A stretch of DNA of 64,000 bases from JAJEBT01 sp965221485 (GCA_965221485.1 OZ244893.1:3968001-4032000), one strand, 5' to 3'. Shown: positions 26,319-36,310, counted from the first letter of the stretch. Notes: generated by a model from the sequence alone, not told the origin. Made by a program: numbers and translations.

Positions 26319-27296
26319 ATGACGCGAGTGATGCGATATACAATTGCGGGAGCGTTGGCAGCGATTATTCCTCTGGCAGCCGGATCTGCCGGGGCGGCGT
26401 TTCCGGAGAAAGCGATCACACTTGTCATCAACTGGCCGGCCGGCGGTGGCAGCGATCGCGTGTTCCGGTTGTTCTCCGAGCATGCGAAGAAGCATTTTCC
26501 GGTTCCTCTCGTTGTTGTCAACAAGACCGGTGCCGGGGGTGCGAACGGCACCCGGGCTGCCGCATCGGCGAAGCCAGACGGCTATACGGTCGGAACCATA
26601 TCGGCGGGCTTCATTGCGCGGCAATATTCGAACCCGAACGCCAATGTTATCGCCGATATCATGCCTCTTGCCTTTCTCGGACCCGATCCGGGAGCGCTTC
26701 AGGTCAGGCCGGATACAGGCATCAAGTCCGTCAAGGAATATATCGAGTACATCAAGGCAAATCCCGGAAAGATCAAGAACGGGAACGATCAGCCCGGCGG
26801 GTCATCATGGGTCACGGCCAAGCTGGTCCAGAAGGGGCTTGGGGTCAAAATGACCCTGGTGCCCTACAAGGGCTACGCACCGACGACGGCGGCACTGCTG
26901 TCCGGGGAGATCAACAGTGCGACCCTTCCGGTTCCCGAGGTTGCCCACCACCACAAGGCTGGAAAGGTGACGCTTCTGGCAGTGGCCGCGGACGGTCGTC
27001 ATTTCATGGCGCCCGATGTTCCGACTTTCAAGGAAGCCGGATACAACGTCATTGCCGGTTCCTGGCGGCTGTTCTTTGTACCCAAGGGAACCCCGGACGC
27101 TGTGCGCACGTATCTGGAAGGAAAACTTCTGGCGGTTCTCAACGATCCCGACTTTGTCAAGCAGGCAAATACAGGTGGCTTCGCGATTACACCGCTCGGA
27201 GCCGATGACACGCTGGCACGTCTCAAGGCGGACGATGAGGCGCTTTACCCCGTCCTCATGGAAGCCGGATCTGTCAAGGTACGCATGAAGAAGTAA
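26319..27296 (+). CDS. tctC: Tripartite tricarboxylate transporter substrate-binding protein (TctC/Bug family)
   Basis: Periplasmic receptor of a TctCBA transporter, 325 residues. A classical signal peptide (MTRVMRYTIAGALAAIIPLA, Ala-rich cleavage near residue 28) precedes AFPEKAITLVINWPAGGGSDR, the anion-binding first loop of Bug proteins, and NKTGAGGANGTRAAASAKPDGYTVG, the conserved beta-hairpin and loop. The ATG downstream of a GAGGAG ribosome site is used; a TTG start 15 bases earlier would put the ribosome site inside the gene. It opens the tctCBA operon. Confidence 0.92.
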   Translation: MTRVMRYTIAGALAAIIPLAAGSAGAAFPEKAITLVINWPAGGGSDRVFRLFSEHAKKHFPVPLVVVNKTGAGGANGTRAAASAKPDGYTVGTISAGFIARQYSNPNANVIADIMPLAFLGPDPGALQVRPDTGIKSVKEYIEYIKANPGKIKNGNDQPGGSSWVTAKLVQKGLGVKMTLVPYKGYAPTTAALLSGEINSATLPVPEVAHHHKAGKVTLLAVAADGRHFMAPDVPTFKEAGYNVIAGSWRLFFVPKGTPDAVRTYLEGKLLAVLNDPDFVKQANTGGFAITPLGADDTLARLKADDEALYPVLMEAGSVKVRMKK

Positions 27297-27404
27297 AAGA
27301 GCGTCGGTAGATCGGGCAGGAGGCCGTGTATGCGTTGACCTCCTGCCTGGTCGCGGAACGGAAAATTGGGCGCTCCAGAAAAACGCTCTGACCCGGACAC
27401 TGCC

Positions 27405-27893
27405 ATGGAGAGTGGGCCGCGCGGTGATATCGTTGCGGGCGCCGTCATTCTGGTCATTGCAGCCATCGGTTGGTGGGTCGTTCGCAGCAATCCCGAACTC
27501 GTGGGAACCGACTACGGAAGCGATCCGGGGCCGGCAATGGTACCGCAACTCACACTCACACTTCTGGTGCTGGCGGCGCTTGGTTTGATCGCGCGGGGAC
27601 TGGTCCTGTTGCGACGCGACACGGGTCAGATCCATTCTGCAGGCGTATGGACCTGGCTTCCGGTACCTGCGGCGATGGTCATCAGCCTCATTCTGTATGC
27701 TCTTGCCTTTCCCGTCCTCGGATTTGTCGAGGCCACGCTGACATTTACCATCCTCTGGTCAATTGCTCTCGGTGTGATTGAGTTTCGGCCACGGCGTGCC
27801 GGGCTTTATCTTCTCTACGTTGCCGAAGCGGGCCTGATTACCTTTCTCGTCTGGCTGGCATTCGCCAGGCTGATCGGCATTCCCCTGCCGTGA
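27405..27893 (+). CDS. tctB: Tripartite tricarboxylate transporter small membrane subunit TctB
   Basis: Small membrane subunit, about 162 residues with four hydrophobic segments. The segment beginning DIVAGAVILVIAAIGWW and the later IPLP C-terminus resemble TctB. The start could be this ATG or an in-frame TTG 39 bases upstream that has a little more purine before it; the ATG is chosen because the membrane segment follows promptly. It lies between tctC and tctA, as in other TctCBA systems. Confidence 0.82.
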   Translation: MESGPRGDIVAGAVILVIAAIGWWVVRSNPELVGTDYGSDPGPAMVPQLTLTLLVLAALGLIARGLVLLRRDTGQIHSAGVWTWLPVPAAMVISLILYALAFPVLGFVEATLTFTILWSIALGVIEFRPRRAGLYLLYVAEAGLITFLVWLAFARLIGIPLP

Positions 27894-27921
27894 CACGGCA
27901 GGGGTCCCGGGCGCAAGACCG

Positions 27922-29406
27922 ATGATCGATCAGATTATCCTCGTACTGTTACAAATTCTCTCCGATCCGATGGCACTCGGACTGAGTGTGATCGGAGTTC
28001 TTCTCGGGGTGCTTCTCGGCGCATTGCCGGGAATAAGCTCGACCATGTCGCTCGCCGTGTTGCTGCCGATCTCTTTCACCATGACACCCGCACACGGCAT
28101 GATGTTTCTGATCGGCGTGTTCTCGGCCAGCGTCTATGGCGGATCGATTTCGGCTATCCTCATCAACATTCCGGGAACCCCGGGCGCCATCGTCACGCAG
28201 ATGGATGGTTATCCGATGGCCCGGAAGGGGCGCGCCGGCGAGGCCCTGACCTACGCCCTTGTTGCCTCAACCTTTGGCGGCCTGTTCGGATGGATGCTGC
28301 TGATGGCGATTGCTCCGGTGGTCGCGCGGGCCGCGCTGGAGTTTCGAAGCCCCGAATATGCAGCTGTTACGGTGTTCGGACTGACCATGCTCGCATATGC
28401 CTCACCCGGATCAACCTTCAAGGGTCTGGTGGCGGCATTGCTCGGCATTCTGTGCGCCCTTGTGGGTTTCGACGACATCACGGATGTCGGGCGCTTTGAT
28501 TTCGGGAACCCCGGCTTGCAGTCAGGTATTCAGCTCGTACCCATGGCTGTCGGTATATTCGGACTCGCCGAGGTCCTGAGAAACATCGAACCAGGGGGAG
28601 CGAAGATCGAGGCGATCAAGAAGCTGAACCGCCTGATACCACCCTGGCGTGAAATGCGGCCGCTTTGGCCCATGGCCGTGCGTGGATCGATTATCGGCGC
28701 CATTGTGGGGGCGGTGCCGGCCGCAGGCTCGGCGATCGGGGTTGCGGTTGCCTATGCCCAGGAAAAACGCATGTCCAAAACGCCGGAGCGTTATGGAACC
28801 GGCATTCCGGAGGGCGTTGTGGCTCCGGAGGCCTCCAACAATGCCTGTGTCGGCGGCGCCCTGATCCCGATGATGACCCTTGGAATTCCCGGAGATACCA
28901 TGACGGCCGTCCTGATCGGAGCCTTGCTGATTCATGGTTTGCGCCCGGGCCCGGCGCTGTTCACAGAGAGGCTCGACTTTGTCGCTTCAGTTTACGTGGC
29001 ACTTGCACTTGCCATTATCCTGACGGCCATCTTCGGTTTCATTCTGATCCGCTGGATTGCGCGTATTCTCAACACTCCCAAGAATGCATTGATGGCAGCG
29101 ATTGCCGTTCTTTGCGTCGTTGGCTCCTATGCTGTCAGAAATTCGGAATTTGACGTCATGGTGATGATTTTCTTCGGCGCGGTCGGGTATTTGATGCAGC
29201 GCGTCGGAATTCCTGTGGCACCGGTCGCCTTCGGCCTGATCCTGGGACCCCTTCTTGAAGAAAATGTCCGGCGGTCCCTGATCGTGGATGGGAGCTGGTG
29301 GGTATTTCTGGAGCGTCCGATCAGCCTGATACTGTTGCTTCTGTCTGTCGCGGCGCTGCTTTATCCTGTTGTTCGCGAACGGCTGCGCAGGGTGCGGCCC
29401 CGCTGA
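27922..29406 (+). CDS. tctA: Tripartite tricarboxylate transporter permease TctA
   Basis: Large permease, 494 residues with about twelve membrane segments. Typical TctA features are GVLLGALPGISSTMSLAVLLP near the start (conserved Gly-Pro-rich loop), GSISAILINIPGTPGAIVTQMDGYPMARKG with the DGYPMAR motif, and a related second copy GAVPAAGSAIGVAVAYAQE and GVVAPEASNNACVGGALIP, reflecting an internal repeat. It is the last of the three transport genes; a 2OG-dependent oxygenase gene follows after 25 bases on the same strand. Confidence 0.93.
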   Translation: MIDQIILVLLQILSDPMALGLSVIGVLLGVLLGALPGISSTMSLAVLLPISFTMTPAHGMMFLIGVFSASVYGGSISAILINIPGTPGAIVTQMDGYPMARKGRAGEALTYALVASTFGGLFGWMLLMAIAPVVARAALEFRSPEYAAVTVFGLTMLAYASPGSTFKGLVAALLGILCALVGFDDITDVGRFDFGNPGLQSGIQLVPMAVGIFGLAEVLRNIEPGGAKIEAIKKLNRLIPPWREMRPLWPMAVRGSIIGAIVGAVPAAGSAIGVAVAYAQEKRMSKTPERYGTGIPEGVVAPEASNNACVGGALIPMMTLGIPGDTMTAVLIGALLIHGLRPGPALFTERLDFVASVYVALALAIILTAIFGFILIRWIARILNTPKNALMAAIAVLCVVGSYAVRNSEFDVMVMIFFGAVGYLMQRVGIPVAPVAFGLILGPLLEENVRRSLIVDGSWWVFLERPISLILLLLSVAALLYPVVRERLRRVRPR

Positions 29407-29431
29407 TTCGAGCCGGAGGGATCAGAAGACG

Positions 29432-30436
29432 GTGCCGTCATTGCCTGTTATTGACCTCTCCCCTGTGATGGCGGGTGATGCAGCCCGGACCCGCGCCGCG
29501 GCCCGCGAAATCGACCAGGCCTGTGTCGAAACCGGTTTCTTTGCAATAACCGGACACGGTGTTTCGCAGTCGATCATTCAAGAGACACGCGCTGCAGCCG
29601 TCGCCTTTTTCTCCTTGCCCCAGGAAGAAAAACTGCGTGTTGAACGACCACCGCAACGGATCAGCCGTGGGTATAACGGCCTGTACGATCGCGCCTTGTC
29701 CTATTCACGCGGCCTGGAAACACCGCCGGATTTCCAGGAAAGCTTCGCGATCGGTCCCATAACGGTGCCTGATGATCCGTATTTTCGCTGCGAGAGAGCG
29801 GCGCCGTTCTTCGCTCCCAACCTTTGGCCGGAACGGCCGCAGAGGCTGCGCACGACACTTTCAGGCTACTTCCAGCAAATGGAACAGCTTTCCGGTCTGC
29901 TGATGCCATTGTTCGCATTGGCTCTGGGAAAGGAGCGTCAGTTCTTCGACGACAAGATCGATCGACATACGAGCAGTCTCAGATTGATCCGATATCCCGG
30001 CGGTATCGAGACTGCGGAACCGACGCAACTGCGCGCAGGCGAGCACACGGATTACGGCACGTTGACGATCCTTCGCGGTGACAATCTGCCGGGCGGCCTG
30101 CAGGTGCGCCACCGGCGCGGGGGGTGGATGGATGTGGATCGTCCGGACGACGGGTTCATCTGCAATATTGGTGACATGATGGCCCGATGGACGAACGATC
30201 ACTGGGTTTCGAATCTGCATCGGGTGGGTCTGCCTCCGGCCGGTTCTGCGAGCGAGGACCGCTATTCGATCGTGTTCTTTCACAACGCAAATTACGATGC
30301 TGAAATCCGTTGCATCCATGACGATGAGGCAAATCCAAAATATCCCCCGGCCCCTTTCGACGAGATCTATCTGGAAAAGCTGATGCGGGGTGCCCACAAG
30401 GCTGTCAATGCCGACGCACGTCTGGCTCGGGACTGA
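29432..30436 (+). CDS. 2-oxoglutarate/Fe(II)-dependent dioxygenase (isopenicillin-N-synthase-like)
   Basis: Mononuclear iron oxygenase of the IPNS/gibberellin-oxidase type, 334 residues. The N-terminal DIOX_N part has PVIDLSPV and FFAITGHGVSQSII; the Fe triad is His205-x-Asp207 in AGEHTDYGTLTIL and His263 in SNLHRVGLP, and Arg277 in DRYSIVFFHN binds 2-oxoglutarate. The GTG start follows a GGAGG ribosome site about 12 bases away; the frame also reads upstream through the end of tctA and is not used there. Cotranscription with tctCBA suggests it hydroxylates the imported compound, but this is inference. Confidence 0.88.
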   Translation: MPSLPVIDLSPVMAGDAARTRAAAREIDQACVETGFFAITGHGVSQSIIQETRAAAVAFFSLPQEEKLRVERPPQRISRGYNGLYDRALSYSRGLETPPDFQESFAIGPITVPDDPYFRCERAAPFFAPNLWPERPQRLRTTLSGYFQQMEQLSGLLMPLFALALGKERQFFDDKIDRHTSSLRLIRYPGGIETAEPTQLRAGEHTDYGTLTILRGDNLPGGLQVRHRRGGWMDVDRPDDGFICNIGDMMARWTNDHWVSNLHRVGLPPAGSASEDRYSIVFFHNANYDAEIRCIHDDEANPKYPPAPFDEIYLEKLMRGAHKAVNADARLARD

Positions 30437-30497
30437 ACGTTCTTACCTGCTGTTTGCTGCAATCGGCTGGCCGAGACGTGAACCTCGTTTGCCGTTT

Positions 30498-31745
30498 TCA
30501 TTCTGCGGCCAGTGGCCACGGGCCTTCGGTGATATCGATCAAAAGGCGTCGATGGGGTTCCATCACCTGACCAGCCCGGACAACCATGGCCGGAACCAGC
30601 CGCTCCCGGAGCGCGATCGTTTCCCCGACAGCATCGCGCAGCAGCCAGTCGCCTTGCAGACGATCAAGAATGGTCACATCGGCAGTTGAGCCGGGAGACA
30701 GAGTTCCGATACTGGTTTCCCGGCGCAGGATCCTCGCCGGGTTCAGTGTTGCCCGACGGATCACGTCGGTAAGATCCATACCCAGCGCCCACATTTTGTT
30801 AAGGGCTCCGCAGAGGCTGTAGTCGAGCCCGGTTTCATCGTGATAGCTGTTGAAGTCGCCATGGACGTCGCTCGAAATCGTGTTCGGAAGAACTCCGGCA
30901 TCCATCATCTTGCGGGCAATTTCAAAACTGAAATTGATCCCGTGGCCGATATCGAAGTGGATTCCCTTTTCGAGGGCTTCGAACACGGCCGGGGGGACAT
31001 CCTCATGAGGTCCCATGATTCCGTCCGGCATGTTGCTGTAGACATGGGCCAGTGTGTCGCCGGGACGCAGAATCGGTACAACGTCTCGCAGGACGGATGC
31101 GGGATCCGGCCGGCCGGCTTCGTTGACCGGAAAAAGCTCGCCGGTATGAACATAAAGAGGGATGCCAGCCTCGCTTCCTGCCTCGACCGCAGCTGCCAGC
31201 ACCCGGGTCCCCCAATGTGACAAGCCGCCGACTTCACCATGACTCTTGATGCCGCGAACGAGGTCAGGCCAGCTGCGCGCCGCGTCCACGATCGCATCGA
31301 TGCGGGTCATGCCGGGGTTGTGCAGTGTCGTTCCTTCCATCCCGCCCTTGAGGGCACCGGCAAGATTGGCCGATACGAAGGCCCGTACGTCGGTCTTCGC
31401 TGGCTGAGCGATATAGGCGTCGAATCCGCCGACGGTCCACGGGCCGGAACTCCCCTGATCGACAATCGTTGTTACGCCTGAATCTACACCTGCATCATCA
31501 GGATTCAGGCCAAAATTTGTGACCCATTCATAGACGTGGACATGCAGATCGATCAGTCCGGGACAGACAATCTGACCAGTCGCATCATGCTGATAATCTG
31601 CCTGGCAGGGGTGCAGACTGGCGGCAAAATCCACGATCCGGCCATCCCGAATTCCAATCTCTCCGGGGCCGTCCCAGGCGGATCCGGGATCGATAATCCG
31701 GTCGCCCCGGATCACGATGTCATAGGATCTGGGAGTTTCCGTCAT
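30498..31745 (-). CDS. Dihydroorotase-like amidohydrolase (amidohydrolase/deacetylase family)
   Basis: Metal-dependent amidohydrolase of 415 residues. The first metal site is His68-x-His70 in CPGLIDLHVHVYE; a lysine in GIKSHGEVGG can be the carbamylated bridge, followed by metal histidines in YVHTGE and DIGHGINF and the catalytic Asp in SSDVHGDF. N- and C-terminal strands (IVIRGDRIIDPGSAW and TPGSTADVTILD-like LSPGSTADVTIL) form the second small domain. It converges on the oxygenase gene with a 61-base gap. Relatives act on cyclic amides or N-acyl compounds; the substrate here is unknown. Confidence 0.85.
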   Translation of the reverse strand: MTETPRSYDIVIRGDRIIDPGSAWDGPGEIGIRDGRIVDFAASLHPCQADYQHDATGQIVCPGLIDLHVHVYEWVTNFGLNPDDAGVDSGVTTIVDQGSSGPWTVGGFDAYIAQPAKTDVRAFVSANLAGALKGGMEGTTLHNPGMTRIDAIVDAARSWPDLVRGIKSHGEVGGLSHWGTRVLAAAVEAGSEAGIPLYVHTGELFPVNEAGRPDPASVLRDVVPILRPGDTLAHVYSNMPDGIMGPHEDVPPAVFEALEKGIHFDIGHGINFSFEIARKMMDAGVLPNTISSDVHGDFNSYHDETGLDYSLCGALNKMWALGMDLTDVIRRATLNPARILRRETSIGTLSPGSTADVTILDRLQGDWLLRDAVGETIALRERLVPAMVVRAGQVMEPHRRLLIDITEGPWPLAAE

Positions 31746-32125
31746 TGTCGATCCCTCCGTGGCAGGATGTGTCCGATTGTTTCATGACTGGAGGGCGGCC
31801 TCAAGGCGTGTGGAGGCGGCTGCGGGCTGTCACGAAGACAGGTGAGCTGACAGCAAAACCCGGTCGGATCTGACTCTTCGTAGCCGAGGCTTCCTGCTGG
31901 GCGAGGGCCAGGAAGATCCCGAAGGCTCGGAGTCCGCAAAATACAACGACAGGCGGGCGGTTGCTGTCATTTTGCAGGAATTCGCCAGGATTGCCCTTGC
32001 TTTGTACAGCCCGCCCGTCATTTCCGAAAAAACCCTTTACGGGACGGAGGGCCTGTCGCCTGCGTGACCTCCAATCAGGGAGGTGTCTGACAGCAGACTC
32101 GGTCAAAAACGCTGCACGGCAAAGT
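31746..32125. other. Spacer between two minus-strand hydrolase genes
   Basis: No gene seen in 380 bases. A 6-bp hairpin ACCTCC-AATCAG-GGAGGT (32067-32084) lies about 40 bases past the stop of the alpha/beta hydrolase gene but is not followed by a T-run, so terminator function is doubtful. Confidence 0.35.
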
Positions 32126-33004
32126 TCAGCCGGTTCCGGGAGGCGGGAAATAGGTGTCCAGCCAGTCGCGAAGGATGTGCATGACGCGGGTATCTGAATC
32201 CGCAAACATGAAGTGATCGGTATCGGAAGTGAGATGAAGATCAGTTGGCTGCCCGGCCCGCTTGAACATTTCCACTGACTGCTCGGTGGGGGTTACTGAA
32301 TCTTCGGACGCGTGAAGAAGCAGGAGGGGCCGGGGCGCAATGTTGGTGACGACATCTTCGGCCTTGAATTCGAACATGCTTTGCGCGGTTTCAGCCGGAA
32401 ACTGTGACACCGAGCCGGGGGCCAGATTGCCACGCAGATGTTCCGGGATGGGCACAATCGCGTGGCGATCCACCATCAACGATTCTCCGGTTTTCTCACG
32501 GTGACGCTTGCCCTCTGCAAGCATGGCCGTGAAAGCGTCCCATGCTTCGGGGCCGGGATGTTGTCCGCGAAACTTTCGCTCGCCGTTACCCCAGCCACCT
32601 GAGGAAACGGTTGCCGCAACACGCGTGTCCACCGCTGCTGTATAGACCGCCACAGCGGCTCCGAAACTTGATCCGACCAGCGCGATACGGTCGGGGTCGA
32701 TCTCTGGCCTCGACTGAAGATAGGTAATCGCTGACCTTGTGTCCTCAACCTGGTCTTCGCAAAGAATATGTCCGAAGCGGCCATCGCTTTCCCCGCAACA
32801 GCGCATGTCGAAGCGGAATACGGCATAGCCCCAATCCAGAAAAATCCGGGTTGGTGCAAGGACACTTCCTGCATCCTTGTTGCTGCCGAACCCGTGCATG
32901 ACGATGATGGCAGGCCGCCGTTCTGATGAGTCCCGGTCATCGGGACAGTGAAGGACGCCGGCGAGACTGAGAGGTCCGGACGGAAACCGGATTTTTTCTT
33001 CCAT
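32126..33004 (-). CDS. Alpha/beta hydrolase (dienelactone hydrolase/YitV type)
   Basis: Soluble esterase-like protein of 292 residues. It has MHGFGSNKD (oxyanion loop), FRFDMRCCGESDG, the nucleophile elbow GSSFGAA (Ser113), the acid in LLHASEDSVTP and the catalytic His in TSDTDHFMF. The start MEEKIRFPSG is favoured over a longer frame because the family fold begins there. It is on the minus strand and diverges from the Ldh-type dehydrogenase gene. The substrate cannot be deduced. Confidence 0.84.
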   Translation of the reverse strand: MEEKIRFPSGPLSLAGVLHCPDDRDSSERRPAIIVMHGFGSNKDAGSVLAPTRIFLDWGYAVFRFDMRCCGESDGRFGHILCEDQVEDTRSAITYLQSRPEIDPDRIALVGSSFGAAVAVYTAAVDTRVAATVSSGGWGNGERKFRGQHPGPEAWDAFTAMLAEGKRHREKTGESLMVDRHAIVPIPEHLRGNLAPGSVSQFPAETAQSMFEFKAEDVVTNIAPRPLLLLHASEDSVTPTEQSVEMFKRAGQPTDLHLTSDTDHFMFADSDTRVMHILRDWLDTYFPPPGTG

Positions 33005-33359
33005 GACAAGATCATCCTGATGGCACGGGCACATCCGGATGTATACCCCACGGGAAGGAGAGAGAACAGCATGACAGCCGCCCCAGCAGCTTCTGCAGGT
33101 TCAGGATGGAGACTTGTTCCGTCAGCCTGTCGGGATGCGGCTTCCTGAGATCCGATTTCCGACATAAGGACTGAACAGCCCGTGGCGATCGGGTCGCAGG
33201 CCGTTTGCGGGGCGAGGAGTTTTCTGCCGCAAAACGCGCAGGGGAGTCGTCCCGGAGACCAGCGCCACTTTGGAGTGGTGGAAAGTTCCGCGTGCAGGTA
33301 TGGACCGTTCTGGCCTGATGGCGCAGTATGCCGCCGCAAACGAAGAACCGGGTCGGGTG
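33005..33359. other. Divergent spacer before the Ldh-type dehydrogenase
   Basis: No separate gene seen in 355 bases. In-frame upstream starts (ATG at 33300) would extend the next gene but add residues not typical of the family and have a poorly spaced ribosome site. Confidence 0.35.
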
Positions 33360-34427
33360 ATGACAGAGAACGAAGTGTGCGTTGGCGCCGAGGCACTGCA
33401 AGACTTTACGACGCAATTGTTCAGAGTCCGGGGTGTTCCTCGCGAGGACGCCGAACTGATCGCGGCGGTGCTTGTGTGGGCGAATCTCAGGGGAGTCGAT
33501 TCTCACGGTGTTCTTCGCATTCCGGGATATCTGGCACGGATCGACAATCAGCTCAACAATCCCTGTCCCCGAATCGTCACTCATGATCTGGCTGAATGTG
33601 TTGGCATGATGGATGCGGATCGCGCTTTCGGGCAGGTGGCCTTGCGGGAAGCAACGTCTTTCGCTCTGGACCGGGCACGCTCCAGGGGACTGGCACTCTG
33701 TTTCATTCGCCGCACCACACATATGGGAGCCATCGGGTACTTCGCCCTGCAGGCGGCCCAGGCCGGCATGGCTGGCGTAGTGATTGGAGCTTCCCGGCCC
33801 AACATGATCTATCCCGGGGCGCGGCGGCCAGGTCTTGCAACAAGTCCCATTGCGATTGCTGTGCCGGGCGGCCGGCACCAACCTCTGCTTCTGGACATGG
33901 CGTCTGCCACTGCATCTGTGGGCAAGATCGCCCTGGCGCGGGACTCCGGGCTGCCTCTTGGAGAAGGATGGGCTGTTGACGCGGATGGCATTCCCACAAC
34001 CGACGCATCGCAAGCCGCCATTCCCACGCCCCTTGGCGGTCACAAGGGAGGCGGACTTGCCCTCATGTTTGAGTGCCTCACCAGCCTGATTGTGGCCAAT
34101 CCGCTTCTGGCTCCCGCTATTGACGGCGAGCCTGGCGCAGAAAAACACATGCAGAACGGGCTCGTGATCGCCATCAATATCGCACAACTCGGAGACATTG
34201 GTCTTTATGGAACCGAGATCGACCGTTTGGTCAATGCCCTGAAGACGCTTCCGCGGGCCGACGGTGTAGATGAAATACTGGTTCCAGGAGAACGCGGTGA
34301 CAGGGTCCTTTCCCATCGCCAAAAGCACGGGATCCCGCTACCGGTCGGAACCTGGTCCCGATTGAGAGATGTTGCTGACCCCCTGGGAGTCTCCATGCCA
34401 ACATCCGTTCGCGGGACCGATCGTTGA
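33360..34427 (+). CDS. Ldh family malate/lactate/ureidoglycolate-type dehydrogenase
   Basis: NAD(P)-dependent oxidoreductase of the type-2 malate/L-lactate dehydrogenase family (ComC/AllD/DlgD-like), 355 residues. Family marks are NLRGVDSHGVLRIPGYLAR near residue 45 (catalytic His of DSHG), FIRRTTHMGAIGYFALQAA, and the nucleotide loop ATSPIAIAVPGG and LLDMASATASVGKI. Relatives oxidise or reduce 2-hydroxy/2-keto acids. Start chosen to match the family N-terminus, with a GTG three bases upstream as an alternative. The gene stands between unrelated ones. Confidence 0.88.
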   Translation: MTENEVCVGAEALQDFTTQLFRVRGVPREDAELIAAVLVWANLRGVDSHGVLRIPGYLARIDNQLNNPCPRIVTHDLAECVGMMDADRAFGQVALREATSFALDRARSRGLALCFIRRTTHMGAIGYFALQAAQAGMAGVVIGASRPNMIYPGARRPGLATSPIAIAVPGGRHQPLLLDMASATASVGKIALARDSGLPLGEGWAVDADGIPTTDASQAAIPTPLGGHKGGGLALMFECLTSLIVANPLLAPAIDGEPGAEKHMQNGLVIAINIAQLGDIGLYGTEIDRLVNALKTLPRADGVDEILVPGERGDRVLSHRQKHGIPLPVGTWSRLRDVADPLGVSMPTSVRGTDR

Positions 34428-34743
34428 AGTGTCCAACCGTTGTCGAGAGCCGTTCCTTGCCCGCATGTCGCCGCAATTGGCAAAGGGGCTGTGACGCGAC
34501 TGACCCTTTCAGCGAGCGAACGGTCCCACAGACCCGCCGATCAGGCTGCGCCGGATTTGATCCTCGAAAATATTTCCCTGGCCTGTTGTCGGGTCGGGCG
34601 GTTCCCGTGATGTCCTGACCGGAATTCGGGTTTTGTGTCTCGAATTGCGGGCGTCTGTTCGGGACTCCCGTCGACGGGCTGGGATGCGAAGCCTGTAACT
34701 TCATCAGGGGCCGGCGTCGAAACGCAACCACTCCAGGATCGGT
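34428..34743. other. Spacer before the MFS gene
   Basis: No gene or striking signal seen in 316 bases; promoter of the MFS gene is presumed to lie here. Confidence 0.3.
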
Positions 34744-35886
34744 ATGGCTACACGATTCGCCTTTTTTTACGCCGCACTCTTTCTCGTGATCGGAATTCTG
34801 ATGCCGTTCTGGCCGGCCTGGTTTGCTTCACGCGGCCTTGATGCGGGCGAGATCAGTCTGCTGATTTCCATTGGCATCTGGATTCGGGTGATTGCCAGTC
34901 CGGTGCTTGCCCATTGGGCCGATCGATCGGGTGCGCATCGCGCCATCATGCTGGTTGCTGCAACAGGTGCGGCCGGATGCTTTGCCCTGTTTGACTATGT
35001 GAACAGTTTCTGGGTGGTGTTGCCGCTCAATATCGTTGCCAGCGTCCTGTTCATGGCGCTGATCCCGTTGGGGGAGAACCTTGCCTCACGGTCTTCCAGG
35101 TCTCACGGCTTCGATTACGGACGGGTCAGGCTGTGGGGTTCTGTCGCGTTCATCCTTTCGGCTTATGCGGGTGGTGTATTGATCGAGGAATTGGGCGATT
35201 CGATCATACCCTGGATGGTGGTTGCCTGCGTCGTCGGGACCAGTCTGGCTGTGTCGCGACTTCCCCGGAGACTGGCCGGGCGTCAGGATCGCCCGAGATT
35301 TCCGCTTGGCTCCCTGCTGCGCAACAGGAATTTTCTGATATTTCTGTTGGCTGCCAGCTGTATCCAGGCGAGCCACGCCATTCTTTACGTATTTGGCACC
35401 ATTCATTGGCGGGCGGCGGGTCTTTCGGATGTGGTTATCGGTGCGTTGTGGGCCGAGGGAGTCGCTGCGGAAATTGTTCTGTTCGCATTTTCAGGGGCGG
35501 TCGTGCGGCGTATTGATCCCTTGAAGTTGATGGCAATTGCGGCCTGTGCCGGCCTCGTTCGCTGGACGGTTCTCGCGGAAACCACTGATGTCGCCATGCT
35601 CGTCGCGGTCCAGTGGCTCCACGGCCTGACTTTTGGGGCTGCACATCTGGCGGCGATGTTTCATATGCTTCGAACCATCCCCGATCAGCTTTCTGCTTCT
35701 GCCCAGAGTCTCTATTCCGGTCTGGCGGTCGGACTGGTCATGGGGCTGGTCATGCTGGGCGGAGGATATCTCTACGAAGCCGTCGGGGCTGCAGCCTTTC
35801 ATGCCATGACCCTGCTTTCTGCGGGTGGAGGGGTCGTCGTTGCTTGGCTGGCGGTCCGGGCCCGTCGCGAGACTGCGCTCTTGTAA
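34744..35886 (+). CDS. MFS transporter (MFS_1-like/HcaT type)
   Basis: Major-facilitator protein of 380 residues with twelve hydrophobic segments. The first half begins FAFFYAALFLVIGILMPFWPAWFASRGLDAGEI (the PxWPxWxxxxGLxxxEIG pattern of the 3-phenylpropionate/HcaT group, quoted only in part here: PFWPAWFASRGLD), followed by the A-motif-like LAHWADRSGAHR. The second half starts near IFLLAASCIQASH. The HcaT group is proposed to import aromatic acids; substrate unproven. Isolated gene. Confidence 0.84.
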   Translation: MATRFAFFYAALFLVIGILMPFWPAWFASRGLDAGEISLLISIGIWIRVIASPVLAHWADRSGAHRAIMLVAATGAAGCFALFDYVNSFWVVLPLNIVASVLFMALIPLGENLASRSSRSHGFDYGRVRLWGSVAFILSAYAGGVLIEELGDSIIPWMVVACVVGTSLAVSRLPRRLAGRQDRPRFPLGSLLRNRNFLIFLLAASCIQASHAILYVFGTIHWRAAGLSDVVIGALWAEGVAAEIVLFAFSGAVVRRIDPLKLMAIAACAGLVRWTVLAETTDVAMLVAVQWLHGLTFGAAHLAAMFHMLRTIPDQLSASAQSLYSGLAVGLVMGLVMLGGGYLYEAVGAAAFHAMTLLSAGGGVVVAWLAVRARRETALL

Positions 35887-36310
35887 ATCGGAGCTCTCGA
35901 AAGAGAGGCCGTGTGAAGCGCCCCGAGACAGGCCTGTCTGCCCGGCTCGATTGCAAGGCAAGAATAATCCAGGGCCGGGACAACAGCTTCCCCGGCCCGG
36001 TCTCGCGTCACATTCTGCTTCCGCTTGATGCAATCCCGGATCCTTCAATGAAGGTGCGGATCGGCAGGTATGCCGGGATACCGTCCAGCCCGGAGTTACG
36101 CTCCGGGCGATGTCAGGATCAACCTGAAGTTGCTCGCCTTGCCGGGACGAACGGTTTGGGCTCCGGATGGTCGTCCCGCGATGGCGTTCCCTGTTGCCAA
36201 CCGGCCACAGGGAACGCACCCGGCGTACGGCATCGGAAGGGGAGGAGTCTCGTGATCCCTGCTCGACGCTGTTGCACGTGTTCTGCGGACCGCAGCCGGC
36301 AATTCCGGCG
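35887..36310. other. Spacer between MFS and NIPSNAP genes
   Basis: No gene seen in 424 bases. CTCTC-GAAA-GAGAG right after the MFS stop (35895-35908) is a short hairpin with a GAAA loop, too weak to call a terminator. Confidence 0.3.
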
